Source: Pseudomonas helmanticensis (GTDB taxonomy: Bacteria; Pseudomonadota; Gammaproteobacteria; Pseudomonadales; Pseudomonadaceae). From it: DNA of 64,000 bases. The position numbers were made by a program, and so were the translations under genes. Position 1 is the first letter of the stretch; each line of letters starts with the position of its first letter. The notes beneath the pieces are model-generated. The model had not been told where the DNA came from, searched no databases, and saw nothing but the letters and a program-made list of their open reading frames with translations. Where the stretch lies: the NCBI RefSeq assembly GCF_900182985.1, contig NZ_FXUY01000001.1, forward strand, positions 1,984,001 to 2,048,000. The letters run 5' to 3'. This document shows positions 8,456-19,190 of this stretch, in pieces.

Positions 8456-9781
8456 TCAGGAACGCAGGGGTTTGATCGTCAACGGGCAATTGGGGATGGA
8501 GGCGCGTGGTTCCATCACACCGACCGGGCGGCTGTTCCAGTGCGGAATCAGCACCAGCGCCGAAAACAGCGCGCAACCGGCAAACACGATGAACACCGTG
8601 ACTGAGTCGAAGTAACCCGGCAACAAGCCACCGAGCACCGCACCGACCGATCCGCAGCCGTTGACGAAACCGGCCGCCGTGGCACCGGCCTTGGCTTTGC
8701 CGAAGTCGATGGCCGCTGCGCCGCTGATCATCGAATCCGGGCCGTACAGGGTCAGGCCCATGACAAACAGCAGTGCGACCACCAGCAAAACACTACCGGT
8801 GTGCAGAGCGCCCATGAACAGCGCCAGCGTCACGGTCAGTGCGAGCAGACTAAGCACGCAGGCCGGCATGCGCCGGGCGCCGAAGAGCTTGTCCGAGGCC
8901 AGGCCAATCATGATCGGCCCAAGCAGACCGGCCAGCTCGAACGAGGTCGGAATGATTGCCGCACCGACCTTGCCAACGCTGGGCATTTGCTCGAAGACAA
9001 TCACCGGGCCCCACAGCAGAATCGCGTAACGCGCCGGTTTCAGCATGAAATACGCCAGGCCCAGCACCAGCACCGTGCGATTGCGCAGGATTTCCTTTAA
9101 CGGTTCCCAGACGCTGAGTTTGCTGTTGGCTTCGGTCTCCTCTGCGCTGAGTTCCGGCTCCGGCTCGACCGCCGGCAGGCCAACATCTTCCGGTTTGTTG
9201 CGCTGGAAGATGAAGAACACCACCGCCACCACCGCGACCACCGCTGCGCTGGAAATAAACGCCGCGTGCCAACTGCCCACCAGCGTATACGCCCACCAGC
9301 CGGCAAACGGCGAAGCCACCAGACCACCGAAGGCGTAGCAGGAACTCCATAAACCGAGCACCCGCCCGCGCTGTTGCGCAGGGAAGAAACTGCCAAGGTT
9401 TTTACACAACCCCGACCACCCGGTGGACTGCGCCAGGCCCTGAATCAACATGCAGGTAGCGAAGATTGGTAGTGTCGCGTAGCTACCCATCACCAGCGCC
9501 GCTGCGGCGGAAATCAGCAAACCGCCAAGCACCACGACCCGTGGGCCAAAGCGGTCGGCGAGCATGCCCCAGGTGAATTGGCCGATGGCGTAAGCCGCCA
9601 GATAGATCGCATCAAGGTTGGCCATGGCCATCTTGTCGAGCATGAAGGTGGGGTCTTCGGCGATGCCGAGTTTGGCCACCGAGAAAGCTTTGCGGGTGAA
9701 GTAGAAAGCGGCGTACGCGAGCCAGGTGACAGCGAAGATCTGCACGCGCCAACGCGCAATGGTGCCGATGTGCTTGTTCAT
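8456..9781 (-). CDS. MFS transporter, organophosphate/phosphonate type
   Basis: A 441-residue inner-membrane carrier with about 12 hydrophobic helices and a charged central loop (RNKPEDVGLP, acidic stretch near 215). It resembles the GlpT/UhpT/PgtP organophosphate:phosphate antiporter family (TRKAFSVAK near the N-terminus, DRFGPR between helices 2 and 3, WSGLCKNLGSFF). The start at 9781 has GAGGT about 10 bp upstream; a longer reading to 9931 is not supported. It lies directly before the FAD oxidase gene and divergently from a LysR gene. Uptake of AEP or a related aminophosphonate is the likely job, inferred from context. Confidence 0.78.
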   Translation of the reverse strand: MNKHIGTIARWRVQIFAVTWLAYAAFYFTRKAFSVAKLGIAEDPTFMLDKMAMANLDAIYLAAYAIGQFTWGMLADRFGPRVVVLGGLLISAAAALVMGSYATLPIFATCMLIQGLAQSTGWSGLCKNLGSFFPAQQRGRVLGLWSSCYAFGGLVASPFAGWWAYTLVGSWHAAFISSAAVVAVVAVVFFIFQRNKPEDVGLPAVEPEPELSAEETEANSKLSVWEPLKEILRNRTVLVLGLAYFMLKPARYAILLWGPVIVFEQMPSVGKVGAAIIPTSFELAGLLGPIMIGLASDKLFGARRMPACVLSLLALTVTLALFMGALHTGSVLLVVALLFVMGLTLYGPDSMISGAAAIDFGKAKAGATAAGFVNGCGSVGAVLGGLLPGYFDSVTVFIVFAGCALFSALVLIPHWNSRPVGVMEPRASIPNCPLTIKPLRS

Positions 9782-9995
9782 GGTGGTTCTGACCTCAGGG
9801 TGTGAGTGTGCCGGCAGAATCGTTAAGAAAAACGCCTGTGTTTTTATTGTTGAGCACTGCGATATCCCCCCATCCCTATGGCGATACCGGTCAGATGAGT
9901 CCTGCTGTTGCACGCACAGGCTCATGGCCATTGCTGCTCCCGAACGAGCAGTCAGCGATGGCGTGAGCCGATCAAAGCAATTACTGTTTAATAAA

Positions 9996-10008
9996 TAAAA
10001 TCGATTTA
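9996..10008. promoter_or_regulatory. Candidate LysR box between the MFS gene and its divergent regulator
   Basis: A T-N11-A element with a perfect 10-bp palindromic core (AAATCGATTT), inside the 268-bp divergent gap, 42 bp before the LysR start. The shape and position fit a LysR-type operator, but a single site is weak evidence. Confidence 0.35.
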
Positions 10009-10049
10009 TCGTATTTCACACATAAGCTCAGCTTGTTACTGGAGCATTC

Positions 10050-10922
10050 ATGTCCGTCTCCCACGCCCAGCTCAAAGCCTTCCATGCCGTGGCCGTGCAT
10101 GGAAGCTTCACCAAAGCCGCCGAGCGGCTTTTTCTCACGCAACCGGCGATATCCGACCAGGTGCGCAAACTGGAGGAGCGTTTCGGCGTTCTGCTGTTTC
10201 ACCGCAATAAGCGTTCCGTGCGCCTGACCGATCTTGGTGAGCGCTTGCTGGCGATCACCCAGCGCCTGTTCGTGATTGAAGCCGAAGCGCAGGAATTGTT
10301 GCAGGAATCCCAGGCCCTGCAGACCGGCAGCCTGATTCTGGCAGTCGATGCGCCGGTGCACGTGTTGCCGCAGATCGCGCGGTTCTGTGAGCGTTATCCG
10401 GGGATCAGCGTGAAAATCGAGACTGGCAACACCGATGAATCGCTGTTTCGCCTGTTCAACTATCAGGCCGATCTGGCGTTGCTCGGGCGCGATGTCAGTG
10501 ACGAGCGTTTGCTCTGCGTGCCGCTGCGCAACGACCCGATGGTCGCATTCGTCTCACGCCATCACCCGTGGGCCGAGCGTGAATCGATTTGCCTGGCGGA
10601 CCTCGATGACACGCCGTTGGTGTTGCGCGAACACGGCTCGGTGACACGGCAGACGCTGGAGGAAGAAATGGCCCGCGCCGGGTTTCGCATTCGCCCGGCG
10701 ATTCAGGTTGAAGGCCGCGAAGCCGCGCGCGAGGCGGTGGTGGTGGGGATTGGCGTGGGGGTGGTGTCGGCGGCAGAGTTTGGTGCGGATTCGCGGGTCT
10801 GCGCATTGCCAATCATTGATTGCACGCGCCGGCTGACGGAGACGCTGGTGTGCCTGCGCGAGCAGAGTTCGCGGCGGGTGGTGGCGACGTTTTTGCAGAT
10901 GGTGCGCGAGAGTCTGGTGTAG
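10050..10922 (+). CDS. LysR-family regulator, phosphonate-catabolism type
   Basis: A 290-residue LysR regulator: N-terminal winged helix (LKAFHAVAVHGSFTKAAERL, QPAISDQVRKLEERFGVLLF) and a periplasmic-binding-like effector domain. It is divergent from the MFS/FAD-oxidase genes, so it probably controls them. Its sequence is visibly related to the second LysR at 11803-12663, which is divergent from phnW. Both look like the LysR subgroup associated with aminoethylphosphonate catabolism. The effector is unknown; AEP or phosphonoacetaldehyde is a guess. Confidence 0.82.
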   Translation: MSVSHAQLKAFHAVAVHGSFTKAAERLFLTQPAISDQVRKLEERFGVLLFHRNKRSVRLTDLGERLLAITQRLFVIEAEAQELLQESQALQTGSLILAVDAPVHVLPQIARFCERYPGISVKIETGNTDESLFRLFNYQADLALLGRDVSDERLLCVPLRNDPMVAFVSRHHPWAERESICLADLDDTPLVLREHGSVTRQTLEEEMARAGFRIRPAIQVEGREAAREAVVVGIGVGVVSAAEFGADSRVCALPIIDCTRRLTETLVCLREQSSRRVVATFLQMVRESLV

Positions 10923-11047
10923 CTGTGCCCTGACCTGAACGTCAGCTACACTGGCGCCTTGCCATCTGTCACAAAAAATTTCGCAGCATCACCGTCTGAG
11001 ACGCATCGAGCCTGTCGCGGCTCGACCATGGAATCGAAGTACGCATC

Positions 11048-11776
11048 GTGAAGAAAATAATAAATTCAGTTCGGAATCATTTCTGGAAAAAATCCATTCG
11101 CCAGCATGCCTGCAAAGTCGCCGGCGGGATTTTTTCGTTGCACAAGCGATCGACACTGACGCTCGAAGAACACGTCAGCATCGGCCACGTGGTGATCGAG
11201 TCGAAACACCTCGCCATCGGTGCGCACACCTACATCAGAAGTGATTGCGTACTGTCTGCGGTTTCCTCCATTGGCCGCTTCTGCTCGATCAGTACCCGCT
11301 GCTTTATCGGCCAGCAAAAGAGCTCTCATCCAACCGACTGGCTCAGTTCTCACCCCTTTCAGTACACCGATACCGCCCTGATCTTCGACCCGGTGGTGGC
11401 CGACGTCACGATCGGTCACGACGTGTGGATCGGCCACAGCGCGATGATCCTCGAAGGCGTGCAGGTCGGCACCGGCGCAATCATCGCGACGCGCGCGCTG
11501 GTGACCCAGGATGTTCCGCCTTACGCAATCGTTGCCGGCACCCCGGCGAAAATCATCAAATACCGGCATGACCCGCACACCATTGCACGCTTGCTTGACA
11601 GTCAGTGGTGGAACCTCGATGTGCAATTGCTGCAGACGCTGCCATTGAATGATCCTGCCGCCGCGCTGGACCAACTGGAGAGCATGCAGCTGAAGCAGGC
11701 GAATTACCCAAGAATCGAAATCACCCGAAAAAGTACCGCGATCCTGCCGGCTCAGCCGCAATTGACCATGGCCTGA
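11048..11776 (+). CDS. CatB-like hexapeptide-repeat O-acetyltransferase
   Basis: A 242-residue left-handed beta-helix acyltransferase with repeated hexapeptides ([70 protein letters not shown]). The HP...F loop ([14 protein letters not shown]) and the GHDVWIG motif match xenobiotic/CatB-type and colanic-acid-type acetyltransferases that use acetyl-CoA. It starts with GTG at 1104811048 less certainly than usual: the first 60 bases are unusually A-rich and have no strong ribosome site. It sits between the two phosphonate-type LysR genes but has no evident link to phosphonate metabolism. The substrate could be a surface glycan or a small molecule. Confidence 0.75.
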   Translation: MKKIINSVRNHFWKKSIRQHACKVAGGIFSLHKRSTLTLEEHVSIGHVVIESKHLAIGAHTYIRSDCVLSAVSSIGRFCSISTRCFIGQQKSSHPTDWLSSHPFQYTDTALIFDPVVADVTIGHDVWIGHSAMILEGVQVGTGAIIATRALVTQDVPPYAIVAGTPAKIIKYRHDPHTIARLLDSQWWNLDVQLLQTLPLNDPAAALDQLESMQLKQANYPRIEITRKSTAILPAQPQLTMA

Positions 11777-11802
11777 ACTGGATGCCGCGACTGCGCCTGA
11801 GG

Positions 11803-12663
11803 TCAGCCAGGCGCCAACGCGAAAAACGCCTGGATCAAACGCAAATCCCGGCGCCGCTCCATGCAGCCGATCATGTGCCGGTTGACCAGGCCGTCGCCGA
11901 TGATCGGAATCGCCACCACGCGCGGGTCATGGCTGACTTCCACCGATGACACCACACCGACACCCAGCTCAGCGGCGACGGCTTCCGTCACCGCCTCACG
12001 GCTATCGAGTTCCAATAACACCCGTGGATGAATCGAGGCCTGTTCACACGCTTGATCAAAGGTACGCCGGGTGATCGAACTCGGTTCACGCAGCACCATG
12101 ATCACCTGATCCAGCTCCTTGAGCTTGACCTCCCCCGCGCGCGTCGCCCAGGCATGCGTTGCCGGCACCAACGCGCAAATCCGCGATTCGCTCAAGCCTT
12201 GCAGGTGCAGGCCTTTGCGCGGTTCGACTTCAGTCAGCACCGCCACATCGGCATGCTCGGACAACAGCGCCGCGAGGGTTTCCTGCGCATTGCCCAAGCG
12301 CAGATTCACGGTAATCCCCGGATACCGCGCGCGCAGGCTGGCGAGCATCGGCATGACCATGTGCGGGCCGTCCGCCGCCACTTCCAGACGCCCGGTAAGC
12401 AATTGTCGATTGGCCTCAAGCAGCACCTGCGCCTCTTCCGCGAGGCCGAACATCGCCCGGGTGATCGCCGCCAGTTTTGTGCCCTCCTCGGTCAGCTCCA
12501 CTCGTCGCGCGGTGCGCCGCAGCAAGGTGATCTGGTAGTGCTCCTCCAGCGCCTTGATGTGCCCGGTGACCGCCGGCTGACTGATGAATAACCGCGCAGC
12601 AGCCCGGGTAAAGCTGCCTTCGCGGGCCACGGCGTCGAAGGCGCGCAGCTGAAACAGATTCAT
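11803..12663 (-). CDS. LysR-family regulator divergent from phnW
   Basis: A 286-residue LysR protein: helix-turn-helix LRAFDAVAREGSFTRAAARL and QPAVTGHIKALEEHYQITLL, then the effector domain (ADGPHMVMPMLASLRARYPG). It is head-to-head with phnW across 112 bp, the normal layout for a LysR activator of phnW-phnX. It matches the LysR subgroup linked to aminoethylphosphonate catabolism. The intergenic region has TTGATGCAA and TTGCAA elements that may be parts of its operator. It overlaps no other gene; the convergent acetyltransferase ends 26 bp away. Confidence 0.85.
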   Translation of the reverse strand: MNLFQLRAFDAVAREGSFTRAAARLFISQPAVTGHIKALEEHYQITLLRRTARRVELTEEGTKLAAITRAMFGLAEEAQVLLEANRQLLTGRLEVAADGPHMVMPMLASLRARYPGITVNLRLGNAQETLAALLSEHADVAVLTEVEPRKGLHLQGLSESRICALVPATHAWATRAGEVKLKELDQVIMVLREPSSITRRTFDQACEQASIHPRVLLELDSREAVTEAVAAELGVGVVSSVEVSHDPRVVAIPIIGDGLVNRHMIGCMERRRDLRLIQAFFALAPG

Positions 12664-12775
12664 GAATAGCTCTCGCTGATGGCTGGCATAACAACAAACA
12701 ATTTGATTGATGCAACGCCGAATTGCAACGTATGCCCCGTAGCTTCATCCCACAGCGCTATCCGAGGACACACGA

Positions 12776-13885
12776 ATGAGTATCGCCGAACCCATCCTGC
12801 TCACTCCCGGCCCGTTGACCACTTCGGCCCGCACCCGTCAGGCGATGATGGTCGACTGGGGATCATGGGATGACCGCTTCAATCAACTGACCGCCAGCCT
12901 GTGCGAACAATTGCTGGCGATCCTCAACGGCGCGGCCACTCACCATTGCGTGCCGTTGCAGGGCAGCGGCACCTTCGCCGTCGAGGCGGCGATCGGTACT
13001 CTGGTGCCGCGTGACGGCAAAGTCCTGGTGCTGATCAACGGTGCCTACGGCAAGCGTCTGGCGAAGATCTGCGAAGTGCTCGGCCGCTCGTTCAGCACTT
13101 TTGAAACCGCTGAAGATGAACCGACCACCGCCGCCGACGTCGACCGTCTGCTGCGCGCCGACAGCGACATCACTCACGTCGCGCTGATCCACTGCGAAAC
13201 CAGCACCGGGATTCTTAATCCTTTGGCGGAAATCGCCGAAGTCGTTGAGCAACACGGCAAACGCCTGATCATCGATGCCATGAGTTCCTTCGGAGCGTTG
13301 CCGGTGGATGCGCAAAAAGTCCCGTTCGATGCCTTGATCGCGGCCTCCGGTAAATGCCTGGAAGGCGTGCCGGGAATGGGTTTTGTCTTCGCCCGCAAAG
13401 AGTCGCTGGCGGCTGCCGCCGGCAATTCGCATTCGTTGGCGATGGATCTGTTCGACCAGCACGCCTACATGATGAAAACCGGCCAATGGCGCTTCACCCC
13501 GCCGACCCACGTGGTCGCGGCGCTGCACGAAGCATTGCTGCAATACAACGAAGAAGGTGGCCTGCCGGCGCGGCATGCGCGCTACGCCGCCAACTGTCAG
13601 GCACTGATGGAAGAGATGGCCAAACTCGGTTTGCGCAGCTTCCTGCCGGCGGCGATTCAGGCGCCAATCATCGCCACGTTCCATGCGCCGAACGATCCGC
13701 GGTACCAGTTCAAGGACTTCTACGAACGGGTCAAGGCCAAGGGTTACATCCTCTATCCCGGCAAACTGACTCAGGTCGAAACCTTCCGCGTCGGCTGCAT
13801 CGGCCACGTCAGCCCGGACGAAATGCGCCAGGCCGTCGCGGCGGTGGGCGAAGTGCTGCGCGAAATGGAAGTCCTCGACATCTAA
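12776..13885 (+). CDS. phnW: 2-aminoethylphosphonate--pyruvate transaminase
   Basis: A 369-residue fold-type I PLP aminotransferase that converts AEP plus pyruvate to phosphonoacetaldehyde plus L-alanine. Recognisable features are [10 protein letters not shown] at the N-terminus, the DWGSWD stretch, [11 protein letters not shown] (PLP phosphate loop), Asp in IIDAMSSFG and the Schiff-base Lys at 193 in [11 protein letters not shown]. The length is normal for PhnW. GAGGA lies about 10 bp before the ATG. It is first in the phnW-phnX unit and is divergent from a LysR regulator that probably activates it. Confidence 0.95.
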   Translation: MSIAEPILLTPGPLTTSARTRQAMMVDWGSWDDRFNQLTASLCEQLLAILNGAATHHCVPLQGSGTFAVEAAIGTLVPRDGKVLVLINGAYGKRLAKICEVLGRSFSTFETAEDEPTTAADVDRLLRADSDITHVALIHCETSTGILNPLAEIAEVVEQHGKRLIIDAMSSFGALPVDAQKVPFDALIAASGKCLEGVPGMGFVFARKESLAAAAGNSHSLAMDLFDQHAYMMKTGQWRFTPPTHVVAALHEALLQYNEEGGLPARHARYAANCQALMEEMAKLGLRSFLPAAIQAPIIATFHAPNDPRYQFKDFYERVKAKGYILYPGKLTQVETFRVGCIGHVSPDEMRQAVAAVGEVLREMEVLDI

Positions 13886-13903
13886 AACCCACCCTAAATC
13901 CCC

Positions 13904-13994
13904 TGTAGGAGTGAGCCTGCTTGCGATAGCGGTCGAACATTCAACATTTTTTGTCGACTGACACGCCCTCATCGCGAGCAGGCTCACTCCCACA
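13904..13994. repeat. REP doublet inside the phnW-phnX operon
   Basis: Inverted arms TGTAGGAGTGAGCCTGCTTG... and ...GCGAGCAGGCTCACTCCCACA around a 45-bp centre, lying in the 146-bp gap between two cotranscribed-looking genes rather than at a transcript end. Confidence 0.85.
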
Positions 13995-14031
13995 GTTTGA
14001 ATTGCATTGCCAAATCAGGAATTTAATTGCC

Positions 14032-14859
14032 ATGAACTACGTCAATCCAAGCAAGCTGCAAGCCGCGATCCTCGACTGGGCCGGCACCGTGGTCGATTTC
14101 GGTTCTTTCGCGCCGACGCAGATTTTCGTCGAAGCCTTCGCCGAATTCGATGTACAGGTTTCCATCGAAGAAGCCCGCGGGCCGATGGGCATGGGCAAGT
14201 GGGATCACATCCGTACCCTCTGCGATCAGCCGCAAGTCGCCGAGCGTTATCGCAAAGTCTTCGGCCGCACGCCGACCGACGATGACGTCACCGCGATCTA
14301 CAAGCGTTTCATGCCCCTGCAGATCGAGAAGATTGCCGAACACTCGGCGCTGATTCCCGGCGCCCTGGAAACCATCGCCAAGCTGCGCGAGCAAGGGATC
14401 AAGATCGGTTCGTGCTCCGGCTACCCGAAACAGGTCATGGATAAAGTCGTCGAACTGGCCGCCAGCAACGGTTATGTCGCCGACCACGTGGTCGCCACCG
14501 ACGAAGTGCCGAACGGTCGCCCATGGCCGGCTCAAGCACTGGCCAACGTAATTGCACTGGGCATCGACGATGTCGGTGCCTGCGTGAAGATCGACGACAC
14601 CGTGCCCGGCATCCTCGAAGGCCGCCGCGCCGGGATGTGGACGGTCGCGCTGATCTGCTCCGGCAATGCGCTGGGCCTGGATTACGCCGGTTTCCGCGCC
14701 TTGGGCAGCGATGAACTGGCCAGCGAACGCAAACGCATTCACGCACTGTTCGAAAGCTCGCGCCCGCACTATATGATCGACACCATCACTGACTTGCCGG
14801 AAGTGATTGCCGACATCAACAAGCGTCTGGCCAAGGGTGAGATGCCGCAGACGAGCTGA
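14032..14859 (+). CDS. phnX: Phosphonoacetaldehyde hydrolase (phosphonatase)
   Basis: A 275-residue HAD-superfamily enzyme that cleaves the C-P bond of phosphonoacetaldehyde to acetaldehyde and phosphate. The nucleophile Asp 15 lies in ILDWAGT, and Lys 55 in GMGKWDHIR is the cap-domain Schiff-base lysine of phosphonatases. SCSGYPKQ and [18 protein letters not shown] supply the remaining HAD motifs. The start at 14032 is chosen over an in-frame start at 13951, which would run through the REP doublet. It is followed by a strong terminator. Confidence 0.95.
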   Translation: MNYVNPSKLQAAILDWAGTVVDFGSFAPTQIFVEAFAEFDVQVSIEEARGPMGMGKWDHIRTLCDQPQVAERYRKVFGRTPTDDDVTAIYKRFMPLQIEKIAEHSALIPGALETIAKLREQGIKIGSCSGYPKQVMDKVVELAASNGYVADHVVATDEVPNGRPWPAQALANVIALGIDDVGACVKIDDTVPGILEGRRAGMWTVALICSGNALGLDYAGFRALGSDELASERKRIHALFESSRPHYMIDTITDLPEVIADINKRLAKGEMPQTS

Positions 14860-14880
14860 TTGCGTTATGCGCGGCAAACA

Positions 14881-14917
14881 AAAACGCCAGTGTCTGACCG
14901 ACACTGGCGTTTTTTTA
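14881..14917 (+). terminator. Rho-independent terminator of phnW-phnX
   Basis: Perfect stem AACGCCAGTGTC/GACACTGGCGTT followed by seven T. Confidence 0.9.
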
Positions 14918-15047
14918 GGTAGAACCCCTGACTCAGAGCATTGAAAGTCCGATCAGCTTCAGGCAAATCCGCCAAAGCGGATTACAGTTAAAGCATGCCG
15001 TCGCACAAGAACGGCCGTTTTGACCCTGATCTGTGAGGAAACACCGT

Positions 15048-15596
15048 ATGCCGTGGACAAGTTCAGAATCGCGCTACAGCACTGTGTCGGTGCTGCTGCA
15101 CTGGCTGATGCTGGTGTTGTTGGTGCTGGTGTACGCCAGCATGGAATTGCGCGGTTTCTTCCCCAAAGGCAGCGGCGGCCGCACGCTGATCCGCGAAGTG
15201 CATTACATGCTTGGCCTGACCGTGTTCGTGCTGGTGTGGTTTCGCCTGCTCGCGCGCAGCCTCGGCCCGGCACCGAAGATCTTCCCCGCTTCGCCGCAAT
15301 GGCAAACCGTGCTGGCGCGGCTGATGCACTGGGCGCTGTACCTGTTCATGATCAGCATGCCGATTCTCGGCTGGCTGATTACCAGCGCCGAGGGGCATCA
15401 GGTGATGTTTTATGGCTTTGATCTGCCGCTGCTGGTTGCGGAGAACAAGGATTTCGCCAAGCAGGTCGAGCACTGGCACGTGCTGATCGGCACGATCGGA
15501 TACTGGCTGATCGGGCTGCATGCGCTGGCGGGGATCTATCACCATTACGTGGTAGGCGATAACACGCTGCTGCGGATGATGCCCAAGCGCGGGTGA
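15048..15596 (+). CDS. Cytochrome b561 family protein
   Basis: A 182-residue inner-membrane b-type cytochrome with four hydrophobic helices. Histidines at the expected places (VLLHWLML, REVHYML, EHWHVLIG, IGLHALAGIYHH) would bind two haems. It belongs to the CybB-like group, which passes electrons from quinol or to superoxide. The start at 15048 has GAGG about 10 bp upstream; 15033 is an alternative. It is a single gene between the phnX terminator and a repeat-rich gap. Confidence 0.88.
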   Translation: MPWTSSESRYSTVSVLLHWLMLVLLVLVYASMELRGFFPKGSGGRTLIREVHYMLGLTVFVLVWFRLLARSLGPAPKIFPASPQWQTVLARLMHWALYLFMISMPILGWLITSAEGHQVMFYGFDLPLLVAENKDFAKQVEHWHVLIGTIGYWLIGLHALAGIYHHYVVGDNTLLRMMPKRG

Positions 15597-15616
15597 AACC
15601 ACCGGGATCTCACTGT

Positions 15617-15773
15617 GGCAATACATCCATTGTTGCTGGCATTTATCTGAGGCACTGCAAACCATTGTGGCTGGCAATGGGATCTATCTGAGGCAATACA
15701 GATCACTGTGGCTGGCAATGGAATCTATCTGTGGCACTGCAAACCACTGTGGCGAGGGGATTTATCCCCGTTG
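15617..15773. repeat. Degenerate 41-bp tandem repeats running into a REP doublet
   Basis: Four units beginning at 15617, 15651, 15692 and 15733. Units 2 and 3 are exactly 41 bp and the first is shortened to 34 bp. Each contains CACTGTGGCTGGCAATGG-like sequence and the first three end in TATCTG. The last unit merges with the left arm of the REP doublet at 15748. They resemble repeatedly duplicated, diverged REP half-arms. No open reading frame is conserved across them. Confidence 0.7.
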
Positions 15774-15880
15774 GGCTGCGAAGCAGCCCCAAAACCTCAA
15801 AACGCGGTGTGTCAGACTGAACAGTGTGGGCTGAATTGGGGCTGCTTCGCAGCCCAGCGGGGATAAATCCCCTCGCCACA
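15748..15880. repeat. REP doublet (TGTGGCGAGGGGATTTATCCCC type)
   Basis: Arms TGTGGCGAGGGGATTTATCC... and complement with inner GGGCTGCGAAGCAGCCC stems on each side, 133 bp in all, between convergent genes. Confidence 0.85.
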
Positions 15881-15912
15881 ATGAATCTCCATATGACAGA
15901 AATAGGGTGCGG

Positions 15913-16818
15913 TCAGGGACAGGTGCTGAAACCGCGTCTGCCCTGCAGGCCGCCGGTGTGGACGACGATCAGTCGTGTGCCGCTGGCAAATCTGCCTGCT
16001 TCTATCTGTTCCTTGAGGGCCATCAGCGCTTTGCCGGTATAGAGCGGTTCCAAGGGCACACCGCTAGCCTGTTCGGTCTGCTCAATAAACGCGAGCAACG
16101 CCGAATCAACCCTGGCAAAACCACCACGGCTGGCCTCGATCAACTCGTAGCCCGCATTCGCCAATCCTGCTGCTTGCAGGATCGCCTCGATGTGCGGCGC
16201 CACACCGTGATCCTCCGGCACCGCCAGTGCGCCAAACACCGGATGCGCCCCCGCCTCCGCCAGCACTAACCCGGCCAATGTCGTGCCGGTGCCGCAGGCC
16301 AGCCACCAGCCGTGGTAATCGCTCCAGCCGAGCGTGGGCAATTGTGTATCGAGTTGCTGTTTGAGCGCAGCGCAACCCAGCGCGCCGGCCAATCCACCGC
16401 CGCCCTCCGGCACCGCATACAGTTGCGGGTACTGCGCCTGCCAAGGTTCCCAGAACCCCGGCTCATTCCGCGCGCGGTAGCCGCCGTAACCCAACCAGTG
16501 CAACTGCATGCCGAACGCTTGCAAATCCTGCACGGTCGGCGTTTCCTGCGCATGCCCACGCAACAGCCCGACAGTCTTGAATCCCAACCGTTTGCCCGCC
16601 GCCGCCAACGCATGCAGATGATTGGAGTGAGCACCACCGAGACTGATGATGCCTTCAGCACCGGCACCCTCGGCGGCTTTGAGGTGTTCAGAGAGTTTGA
16701 ACCATTTATTGCCGCTGATCAGCGGGTCAATCTGGTCGAGGCGCAGGATCGCGACCTCAATGCCGGCAGCGCTGAGCCAGTCCAGATGAAGGTGTTCGAG
16801 GGGGGCGTGGGCAAACAT
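15913..16818 (-). CDS. ACC deaminase / D-cysteine desulfhydrase family PLP enzyme
   Basis: A 301-residue fold-type II PLP enzyme. SGNKWFKL holds the PLP lysine, followed by GGAHSNHLHALAAAG (substrate/PLP loop) and GTGTTLAGL (phosphate-binding loop). The family contains 1-aminocyclopropane-1-carboxylate deaminases and D-cysteine desulfhydrases. Residues separating the two cannot be assigned with confidence here, and true ACC deaminases are usually about 338 residues, so desulfhydrase-like activity is likelier. A GTG at 16845 would lengthen it by nine residues; neither start has a good ribosome site. It is flanked by REP doublets on both sides. Confidence 0.8.
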   Translation of the reverse strand: MFAHAPLEHLHLDWLSAAGIEVAILRLDQIDPLISGNKWFKLSEHLKAAEGAGAEGIISLGGAHSNHLHALAAAGKRLGFKTVGLLRGHAQETPTVQDLQAFGMQLHWLGYGGYRARNEPGFWEPWQAQYPQLYAVPEGGGGLAGALGCAALKQQLDTQLPTLGWSDYHGWWLACGTGTTLAGLVLAEAGAHPVFGALAVPEDHGVAPHIEAILQAAGLANAGYELIEASRGGFARVDSALLAFIEQTEQASGVPLEPLYTGKALMALKEQIEAGRFASGTRLIVVHTGGLQGRRGFSTCP

Positions 16819-16851
16819 GAGCAGAGCATGATCTGAAAAAAACACATACTA

Positions 16852-16935
16852 GTAGGAGCTGCCACAGGCTGCGATCTTTTGATCCTGTTTTTGAAAACCC
16901 AGATCAAAAGATCGCAGCCTGCGGCAGCTCCTGCA
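16852..16935. repeat. REP doublet (GTAGGAGCTGCC type)
   Basis: Inverted arms GTAGGAGCTGCCACAGGCTG... and ...CAGCCTGCGGCAGCTCCTGC with a GATC-rich inner stem; arms carry two differences. It lies between two genes on the same strand. Confidence 0.8.
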
Positions 16936-16942
16936 GGGGTGT

Positions 16943-19003
<2,061 letters not shown>

Positions 19004-19190
19004 TCACGGAAAAAGTGCGGGAGCTCTGCGTCCCCCGTCAGTCATGTGGCACAGACTAAGAGTCGCACCGTTGTCACTCAATGACCGTAACTGACAACTT
19101 ATTGATCCAAATGCGCAGCGCCTCTTGGCAATCGGCGCCATGGGCCCTACCCTAGTCGCCACACCCTGTACCCGGCTGTTGTTGGTTTTC

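Noticed and set aside
15617-15747. 41-bp tandem units as CRISPR repeats
   Set aside because: The units abut without spacers and diverge along their whole length.
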